IMG/VR virus record: IMGVR_UViG_3300005529_000654 | Location: 1 to 33,219 of that record | DNA length: 33,219 nt | DNA from: a virus | Direction: 5' to 3' (one strand) | Part shown: positions 28,040 to 33,219 of the stretch, one piece after another | Layout: each line of letters starts with the position of its first letter | Position numbering within the stretch: position 1 is the first letter of the stretch | The notes under the pieces: generated by a model | Databases searched by the model: none | Told to the model about the DNA's origin: nothing | The model's input: the letters and a program-made list of their open reading frames with translations, nothing else | Position numbers and translations under genes: made by a program

Positions 28040-28489
28040 ATGGAATACACAGAGCGAATTACCGAAAATCTCGCGCTGCTGGGCGTGGTCAATCCGCAAT
28101 CTGCGAACAATACCACGCTTTCGACCGGTTGGATTGATGCCAGCCGCTGCAAACGCCTCGCGGGTTTGCTGATGCTCGGTGCCGACACGGGGTGCACGGT
28201 GGATTTCAAGATTCAGTCCGCCACATCAGCGGGCGGCGCGAACGCCGCGGACATTCCGGGCAAAGCCATCACGCAGCTACAAGCTACCGATGCGAACAAG
28301 CAAGCATGGCTTGAAATCAAAGGGGAAGAAATTGGCGCGCTCGGGCCGACTCGCCAATGGATTCGCTATCAGGCAGTCGTTGGCAACGGCACATCAGTCT
28401 TGGTGTCCGTTGCGGTCATGGGCGAAGTCTTGCGCTTCTCGCCAGCGGCAGATTTCGACGCTGCCACCGTCGCGCAGATTGTCGCGTAA
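28040..28489 (+). CDS. Capsid-accessory (decoration-like) protein
   Basis: 149 aa. Pattern ITENLALLGVVNPQSANNTT...GWIDASRC, VDFKIQSATSAGGANAADI, GKAITQLQATDANKQAWLEI, WIRYQAVVG, then VAVMGEVLRF. I recall this family directly after major capsid genes in many bacterial prophages. The beta-rich layout fits a small virion surface or head accessory protein. The role is inferred from position. Confidence 0.65.
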   Translation: MEYTERITENLALLGVVNPQSANNTTLSTGWIDASRCKRLAGLLMLGADTGCTVDFKIQSATSAGGANAADIPGKAITQLQATDANKQAWLEIKGEEIGALGPTRQWIRYQAVVGNGTSVLVSVAVMGEVLRFSPAADFDAATVAQIVA

Positions 28490-28526
28490 GAGATTGTGAT
28501 TTGTCATTTCCCGTAGGGAAACAAAT

Positions 28527-28568
28527 TCATTGGGGGGCGTAATCACCGTTGATCACGCTCCTCAATGA
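28527..28568 (+). promoter_or_regulatory. Long imperfect hairpin before the connector gene
   Basis: Arms around 28527-28544 and 28551-28568 form an 18-bp stem with one mismatch and two G-U pairs and a 6-nt loop (ACCGTT), ending 9 nt before ATG 28578. There is no T-tract, so it is not a normal terminator; it may affect ribosome access or mRNA processing. Confidence 0.5.
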
Positions 28569-28577
28569 AACCTGGAC

Positions 28578-29399
28578 ATGGCGTATTACAACGAGCTCAC
28601 GACTGTCGCGGACCTACGCGCGGCCTACTTGAATAGCACCAAGTCAACGCAAGACGCATTGATGCTGGACATGATCCGTCAGGCGTGCCGCGAAATCGAA
28701 GAGGCAGCAAACCGGCGGTTTGTGCCGCGCGTGCAGACGCGCCACTTCGATGCAGTTGCCAATATCGAGCGGGAACAGCGCAGGCTTTGGCTCGATGAGG
28801 ACTTGCTTGCCGTGCTCACGTTAACGAATGGCGATGGCACGTTGATTAGTTCCAATCAGTATGTCTTGGAATCGCCCGATGAAACGCCGTATTGGGCAAT
28901 CAAGCTCTTGGCATCGGCGGGCATCGCGTGGACGTACGAAGACGATCCCGAAAATGCAATACTGCTGAATGGCATCTGGGGCTATCACCGTCAATACAGC
29001 GAAGCGTGGGGCGACGTGGGTGCGCAACTCACGGGTGATATCAATTCGACGGTGACCGCGCTTTCGGTGACGAGTGGGATTCTCAAAGCGGGGCAGCTGG
29101 GCAAGATTAGCGATGAGTTCTTTTACTTTAGCGCTGCCAGCGGGGTTAATGCGACAGCGGTGCGCGGCGTCAATGGTTCAACGCCTGCGCTGCATTCTGC
29201 TGGATCCACAATCTACGTCTGGGATGCTGGTCAGCACTTGGAAATGCTCGCGCGCCGTGCCGCCGCGGCCTACTTCAAGCTCCGCGAGAATCCGATTGCG
29301 GACACGATCGTGATTGACGGTCAAACCTTTGCGACGCCCAAGGACGTACTGAAATGGATTGGTGCGCAGCTCGACATGCTGGGACTAGTGAGGAAGTGA
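28578..29399 (+). CDS. Head-tail connector protein
   Basis: 273 aa. The N-terminal part (TVADLRAAYLN, LMLDMIRQACREIEEAANRR) matches the helical start of gp6-like connector proteins, and the C-terminal part (ARRAAAAYFKLRENP, VLKWIGAQLDML) the ending helices. A beta-rich insert (TGDINSTVTALSVTSGIL...) lies between. Connectors of this class sit between portal and tail. Position after capsid and accessory protein agrees. Confidence 0.75.
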   Translation: MAYYNELTTVADLRAAYLNSTKSTQDALMLDMIRQACREIEEAANRRFVPRVQTRHFDAVANIEREQRRLWLDEDLLAVLTLTNGDGTLISSNQYVLESPDETPYWAIKLLASAGIAWTYEDDPENAILLNGIWGYHRQYSEAWGDVGAQLTGDINSTVTALSVTSGILKAGQLGKISDEFFYFSAASGVNATAVRGVNGSTPALHSAGSTIYVWDAGQHLEMLARRAAAAYFKLRENPIADTIVIDGQTFATPKDVLKWIGAQLDMLGLVRK

Positions 29400-29400
29400 C

Positions 29401-29658
29401 ATGGCCGAGATAGGAACGGTGTCGGTCAACGCAGAAGAATCGCTTCGCCAAGTGCAAATGAAGATTCGAGTGACCCACTACCAGCGGATGCGCGTGCGCT
29501 TGTGGCTTGCGATTCGTCTCATCCAGCTCGCAGCGTTGGTGAGTGGCATGGGAATTCAGGTCGCAAGTCATCACGCTCAGCCTGAATCGCGCAGAGAGCG
29601 TGATGACTTGCGAGTAGAGCAGCATGAGTCTCGACGCAATCAAGGCCCAACTGAATAG
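29401..29658 (+). CDS. Hypothetical small protein with hydrophobic helix
   Basis: 85 aa; GGAAG 4 nt upstream of ATG, 1 nt after the previous stop. A basic stretch (IRVTHYQRMRVRLWLAIR) leads into a hydrophobic helix (LIQLAALVSGMGIQV), then a polar His/Arg/Glu-rich tail. It overlaps the next gene by 35 nt. No family recognised; it may be a tail-completion or membrane-associated protein. Confidence 0.55.
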   Translation: MAEIGTVSVNAEESLRQVQMKIRVTHYQRMRVRLWLAIRLIQLAALVSGMGIQVASHHAQPESRRERDDLRVEQHESRRNQGPTE

Positions 29659-30067
29659 TGAGTTTCTCGCCATCACTGGCGTGCAGACCGCGCCGAGCGA
29701 TTTACCGGATACGCCGCCCATCAGTCCCGACAATCCAAGCATCCTCTTGGATTATCAAGAGGAATTTCTGACGACCGAGAGTGTGCTCAACGATCGAATC
29801 CGCTACACGTGGCACTTTTTGGGAAAGTTCCTTTACAAGCCCATCGGCGAGGGCGCAGAGGATGAAGAGGATGCGGAGCTCGAACCGTTTATGAAACGCA
29901 TTGCCGACAAGCTGTATTCGACGTTAAGCGGCAATGCCAATTGGACATTGATTGGCAATCTCATTCGCTGGACGCGCGGTCCGGTGGACTATGAGGGGGA
30001 ATGGTTTCGCGGTTTTACGTTCGCATTTGACATCTATGAGGACGTGACAACCGCTTTTGGAGTCTAA
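29624..30067 (+). CDS. Phage tail-completion-like protein
   Basis: 147 aa. Starts MSLDAIKAQLNSEFLAITGV, then DTPPISPDNPSILLDYQEEF, RIRYTWHFLGKFLYKP and WFRGFTFAFDIYEDVTTAF. The acidic, helix-plus-strand layout and the place between the connector and tail tube genes fit tail terminator or neck proteins of siphoviruses. Family not certain. ATG overlaps the previous gene by 35 nt. Confidence 0.6.
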   Translation: MSLDAIKAQLNSEFLAITGVQTAPSDLPDTPPISPDNPSILLDYQEEFLTTESVLNDRIRYTWHFLGKFLYKPIGEGAEDEEDAELEPFMKRIADKLYSTLSGNANWTLIGNLIRWTRGPVDYEGEWFRGFTFAFDIYEDVTTAFGV

Positions 30068-30069
30068 TC

Positions 30070-30300
30070 ATGCAAACTTTGAAAGTGCGAAATGAAGAGA
30101 CGGCGCGCACGTTCGGCTTTGCGCCTCAAGATACCGACGTGGAGACCGAAGTCAAGCGGATCGTGAAAGCGCAAGGCTGGAGCGAACACGAAGCACGGGC
30201 GTATGTGCAATGCGCCATCGAAGCCGGTGCCTTCACCGTCGTGGAGATCGTGGGCAAAGCGGCCGAGCGCGCGCACATCGAAGCGTTGAGGGAGGAATAA
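30070..30300 (+). CDS. Small hypothetical tail-region protein, 76 aa
   Basis: ATG 2 nt after the previous stop. Begins MQTLKVRNEETARTFGFAPQ and then is helical and charged (TEVKRIVKAQGWSEHEARAY, TVVEIVGKAAERAHIEAL). No Cys or membrane segment. GAGGAA at its end serves as ribosome site for the tail tube gene. Function unknown. Confidence 0.6.
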   Translation: MQTLKVRNEETARTFGFAPQDTDVETEVKRIVKAQGWSEHEARAYVQCAIEAGAFTVVEIVGKAAERAHIEALREE

Positions 30301-30303
30301 ATT

Positions 30304-31293
30304 ATGGCTGAAAAACGATTAGCCTACGCACAGCACGGTCTCGAAGCCACGCCCGGCACGGCGGTGCCCGCCACGTTCAAGTGGCTTGGCGATGCGATGA
30401 GTGAATTTCTCGACGCCATTGCGACGCCAAAACGTGACTCGCCCGGTGGGGTCTTCGGCGGCATCATTGAAGGGGCCTTCGTGCCCGAAACCGGAACTGA
30501 GATTGTGTTACCGGACACTCCGTTTTCCTTCGAATACATGGTCTGGGTGCTCAATCATTCCGTCAAATCAAATGTAGGTCCCTTGACGACATTCCCATTC
30601 CCGCTGCCGACGACTACGCCGAACACCATCAAGACCTTCACCTATGAATATGTCACGCGCACGCAATCCTACCAGGTGCCCTATTGTTTTATTCCCGAAT
30701 GGGAAGTTCACGGCGATGTGAATAATGACAATGGGAAAGTTCTCTTGAATGGGCGCGTGCGCGGACGCAAGGCAGTGCCCGCCTCGCCAACCGCTGGCTT
30801 GGGATATATCCCCAGCTTGGATTTTGCCAACGTCAATAACTCCACCATTCATTTTGACAGCCTTGGCACCGCCGCAGGCTCTGCGGCCGCGCGCACGGGC
30901 TTCATGAAGGGTTTCTCCATCAACAACAAGACGGGATGGAACGAAGGGCGCTATGGCGATGGTCGCCCGGCCGCAGATTTCGCGGTGCATGAATTCAGCG
31001 ATTATGAAATCAGCGGCACGGTGAAAGCCCTCTTTAATGCCAACGCCGCGACAGAGCTGGCGAACGCGCGTGCAGGCAGCGGACGCATCATGGCAATCAA
31101 AATTAACGGCAACACGTCCCGCGTGATGGTCTGTAAACTGCCTATCATCTTCGACAAAGCGCCGAAGCTCGGCGATGAAGAGAACGGCTTGGTCTTGGTG
31201 ACATTCCCCTGGCACGCGGGCTATTCGGAAACGGCGACTGCGCAACCGCCCCAGTTCGATGTCACACTCTCCGGCGCAACAACCGTCACATAG
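30304..31293 (+). CDS. Major tail tube protein
   Basis: 329 aa; GAGGAA 7 nt upstream. N-terminus KRLAYAQHGLEATPGTAVPATFKW, with the GLEATPGTAVPA motif shared by siphovirus tail tube proteins, followed by beta-rich sequence (FVPETGTEIVLPDTPFSFEY, TYEYVTRTQSYQVPYCFIPE, GFSINNKTGW) and a final WHAGYSETATAQPPQFDVTL. It polymerises into the tail tube. The downstream G/GT chaperones and tape measure support this. Confidence 0.85.
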   Translation: MAEKRLAYAQHGLEATPGTAVPATFKWLGDAMSEFLDAIATPKRDSPGGVFGGIIEGAFVPETGTEIVLPDTPFSFEYMVWVLNHSVKSNVGPLTTFPFPLPTTTPNTIKTFTYEYVTRTQSYQVPYCFIPEWEVHGDVNNDNGKVLLNGRVRGRKAVPASPTAGLGYIPSLDFANVNNSTIHFDSLGTAAGSAAARTGFMKGFSINNKTGWNEGRYGDGRPAADFAVHEFSDYEISGTVKALFNANAATELANARAGSGRIMAIKINGNTSRVMVCKLPIIFDKAPKLGDEENGLVLVTFPWHAGYSETATAQPPQFDVTLSGATTVT

Positions 31294-31302
31294 GAGCAAA
31301 GC

Positions 31303-31650
31303 ATGTCCAATCCCAATCTTGAAACGATTCAGCAGTTGGCGGTCAAAGTAACGCGCCCCGTAGACTTGGGCGAATATGCGGATGACTATGCCGGTAAACA
31401 GCTCCAAGTCTGGGTCAATTGTCCCGGCGTCGTAGAAGAGTCGTTCAAAGACCACGACGACGAAACTTTTTATCCCGCCGCGCGGCGCTCCGTTGCCATG
31501 CTCTATGAGCTCCCGTTGGAACTCGTGGAAACGCTCGATGATGGGTTTGTCTTTTTCCTCTACATCAAAGGGACGGACCTTTACGGCGAATATCACAAGT
31601 CGCTGAAAAAAAAATCAGCGGAGCCATCGAATACCGCCAAGAGCGAATGA
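31303..31650 (+). CDS. Tail assembly chaperone (G-like)
   Basis: 115 aa; AGGAGC 5 nt upstream of ATG. It lies between tail tube and tape measure genes, the standard place of the G chaperone, which wraps the tape measure during tail assembly. Short beta/alpha core (VKVTRPVDLGEYADDYAGKQ, RRSVAMLYELPLELVETLDD). Near the end, KSLKKKS is encoded by CTG AAA AAA AAA TCA, a slippery site. Without a shift the protein ends at TGA 31650. Confidence 0.8.
   Translation: MSNPNLETIQQLAVKVTRPVDLGEYADDYAGKQLQVWVNCPGVVEESFKDHDDETFYPAARRSVAMLYELPLELVETLDDGFVFFLYIKGTDLYGEYHKSLKKKSAEPSNTAKSE
31608..31614 (+). promoter_or_regulatory. Slippery heptamer A-AAA-AAA for -1 frameshifting
   Basis: Nine A residues (31606-31614) contain an A-AAA-AAA heptamer in the right register for the 31303 frame. 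A -1 shift enters the frame that stays open to 31829 without a stop (ISGAIEYRQERMNAP...). Tail chaperone genes of many siphoviruses use exactly this mechanism. Confidence 0.8.
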
Positions 31651-31829
31651 ACGCGCCCGCGATGAAAGATGGACGCAGCCGCTTGCCGCCGCTGCCAGAG
31701 GAAACCCGCTGGATCCAACTCACGCGGGCAGTCAATCTCTACCTGCAAGCGTCGTACACAATCGAGCAAGTGCAATTCATGCCGAGTGACCAATTAACGG
31801 TCATCGAGGCGTTGATGGAATCCCCATAG
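31614..31829 (+). CDS. T-domain of the frameshifted tail chaperone (GT)
   Basis: The -1 frame gives 71 codons after the shift, ending ...LTVIEALMESP at 31829. The part starting at ATG 31647 (MNAPAMKDGRSRLPPLPEET) could also start by itself because it overlaps the G stop as ATGA. The fusion protein (G 1-104 plus about 71 residues) would be made at low level; the T part usually recruits the tail tube protein. Helical, with TRAVNLYLQAS and QVQFMPSDQL. Confidence 0.75.
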   Translation: MSGAIEYRQERMNAPAMKDGRSRLPPLPEETRWIQLTRAVNLYLQASYTIEQVQFMPSDQLTVIEALMESP

Positions 31830-31835
31830 TCCGAT

Positions 31836-33219
31836 ATGGCTGCTAATTTCGAGATTCTGGTATCCCTTAAAAACTCTGCGAGTCCGGGTGCGCGCCAAAT
31901 CACCAAGGACATCACGGACATTGGCGCTGCCAGTAAAGCCTCCTCTGCTTACCTCCAGCAGATGGCGCAAAAAGCGAAGGCCGCTTACGACTCGCTGCGT
32001 TCGCAGGGCAACATTGCCAAGAGCTTGGAAGCGGCGGACCGAGCCGGTCGCAACCTGCGCGTGGGGCTTTCGTCGGTGGATCAAGTCGCGCGGGTGCTCG
32101 GCGCGGACTTGAGCGGCGTCATTGCTCCCATCACCGGCATCGCGGACGGCATTGGAGATATCTCCGGCGCGATTAATGAGTTAGGACTGGGCGTCGGCAT
32201 CATCGGCGGGTTGGTCGCGGCGTTTGCTGCATTGAATTCCGTCATGCAGCAGCGCAATCAGCAAATTCGAGACCAAATCCTCAAGAACTCGGAACTCGCC
32301 AAGTCCATCCGCGAGCTCGGACTGGCGGAAACGGAGGCTCAGAAAAAGCTAGAAGAGCTTGCCGACGCGCAAGCCAAAGTGCAAACGGGTTGGTCGTTTG
32401 ACCTGGGCGACATTCTTGCGAATTGGGAAAAGTTCGATATTCAGGGGCGAACTCTCGCGATTGCGCTACATGCAGTGGGCATCGAGCTCAAAGATATTAA
32501 TCCCGCGTTTGAGAGCTCTGCCGAAAAAGCCGCGCGGCTGACGAAAGAACTCAAAGACCAAACCGACGCTGCTTATAAAGATGCTTATGCGTTAGCTGCC
32601 GCGCAGCGCGTGGCAGAGAGCATTGGCGATACCCGCAAGGAAGCGATTCAGGACTATCACGATCTGTCTAAGGGATCGTACGACCTTTATCAGAACACGT
32701 GGCTGGCGACGCACGAGTTCAAAGAGGGTGTTGGTTGGGTTCACAAGCTCACGGCGGAGGAACAGCAGGCGGTGGATCAAGCCAAGCGCCTGCGCGAGCA
32801 ATGGCAGAACGTCGTCAAGAGCATTGCCGCGTCGGTGCTCAAGCCCACCGAAGTCACCGAAGCCGAGCAGAAGCGCATGCAGCTGCAGGCACAGCTCGCC
32901 AAGATTCAGCAGCGGCTGAACAATGACAATCTCGGTCCGCAGCAGTCACGCATTCTCCAACAGCAAGCTACCGACATTCAGAACGCGTTGAATGTCATGG
33001 GGCCCTATGTGGATCAATGGGATGAATATGCGCGCCGCCTCGAAGCCATCAAAGCGGCGGCGCAAGAGGGCGTGGTCAATCCCGATTGGGCGAAGATGAT
33101 CCCGCCTGACATTCTGGCGCAAGGCACGCAAGCCATTTACGCGTGGGCGGATGCAGAAGAAAAAGCTTTTTATAACGGGCAACGGCTCAATGAAATTAAC
33201 TACAGCGGACTTGCCGACC
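31836..33219 (+). CDS. Tape measure protein, partial (runs off the window)
   Basis: The frame is open from ATG 31836 to the window end, 461 codons so far with no stop. N-terminus MAANFEILVSLKNSASPGAR, long helices (AYLQQMAQKAKAAYDSLRSQ), a Gly/Ala-rich hydrophobic segment near residues 95-140 (GVIAPITGIADGIGDISGAI, LGVGIIGGLVAAFAALNSV), then charged coiled-coil sequence (AEQKRMQLQAQLAKIQQRLN). This, directly after G/GT, identifies the tape measure, which sets tail length and helps eject DNA. There is no clear ribosome site; the start follows the GT stop by 6 nt. Confidence 0.85.
   Translation, partial: MAANFEILVSLKNSASPGARQITKDITDIGAASKASSAYLQQMAQKAKAAYDSLRSQGNIAKSLEAADRAGRNLRVGLSSVDQVARVLGADLSGVIAPITGIADGIGDISGAINELGLGVGIIGGLVAAFAALNSVMQQRNQQIRDQILKNSELAKSIRELGLAETEAQKKLEELADAQAKVQTGWSFDLGDILANWEKFDIQGRTLAIALHAVGIELKDINPAFESSAEKAARLTKELKDQTDAAYKDAYALAAAQRVAESIGDTRKEAIQDYHDLSKGSYDLYQNTWLATHEFKEGVGWVHKLTAEEQQAVDQAKRLREQWQNVVKSIAASVLKPTEVTEAEQKRMQLQAQLAKIQQRLNNDNLGPQQSRILQQQATDIQNALNVMGPYVDQWDEYARRLEAIKAAAQEGVVNPDWAKMIPPDILAQGTQAIYAWADAEEKAFYNGQRLNEINYSGLAD

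Noticed and set aside
30568-31596. Minus-strand 342-aa frame opposite the tail tube and chaperone genes
   Set aside because: Long only because of codon bias of the plus-strand genes; no recognisable domain and no ribosome site, while both plus-strand genes have good ones.

Overview
The window looks like a piece of a Chloroflexota (probably Anaerolineae-like) chromosome carrying a tailed-phage prophage. The taxonomic hint is inference only. It rests on a T-box-controlled valS, an RsmD whose usual DPPY motif reads APPQ, short dispersed repeats between housekeeping genes, and a phage protein ending in a PENHHVNFLLTFQRV-type motif that I associate with this phylum.

Region 1 (1-2600, minus strand) is a small accessory module next to the 3' end of a tRNA-Leu gene. 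It holds an XRE regulator cut by the window edge, a hypothetical protein, a GIY-YIG-like protein, an HNH endonuclease with an apparent 1-base frameshift, a small zinc-ribbon protein and an excisionase-like HTH protein. The operon headed by the zinc-ribbon gene has a consensus promoter bracketed by two 15-bp TGGAC palindromes and a roughly 134-nt leader. In that leader a 10-bp hairpin can hide the ribosome binding site, and a competing 8-bp pairing can release it. A short RNA with its own promoter and terminator is encoded antisense to exactly the releasing part of the leader. This is the most interesting undescribed-looking system in the window: an antisense-RNA translational switch of the kind known for plasmid copy control and phage immunity.

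Region 2 (2605-7950) is host backbone: tRNA-Leu(UAA), promoter plus T-box leader plus valS, rsmD, a class I methyltransferase, a small hypothetical gene, tRNA-Arg(GCG) and an aberrant tRNA-Ser(GCU)-like gene.

Region 3 (about 7990-33219, continuing past the window) is a siphovirus-type prophage with an HK97-like head. A tyrosine integrase sits beside the damaged tRNA-Ser. Then come an Ala/Asp/Tyr-repeat protein, a winged-helix replication protein with a candidate iteron origin inside its gene, a helicase truncated after the Walker A motif, a Cas4/RecB-like nuclease, a Gp37/Gp68 (DUF5131) protein and a run of small, tightly overlapping genes including several under 60 codons. A ParB-methyltransferase fusion (frameshifted) follows, then small and large terminase, portal, a minus-strand moron, head morphogenesis protein, a neck protein, a protease-major capsid fusion with a strong internal ribosome binding site, a capsid-accessory protein, connector and tail genes, tail tube, tail assembly chaperones G/GT with a -1 slippery heptamer, and the start of the tape measure gene.

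Three frameshifts or junctions (HNH gene, ParB-methyltransferase, helicase) mean that either the sequence has small errors or the prophage is decaying. The structural genes from terminase to tape measure are otherwise open.
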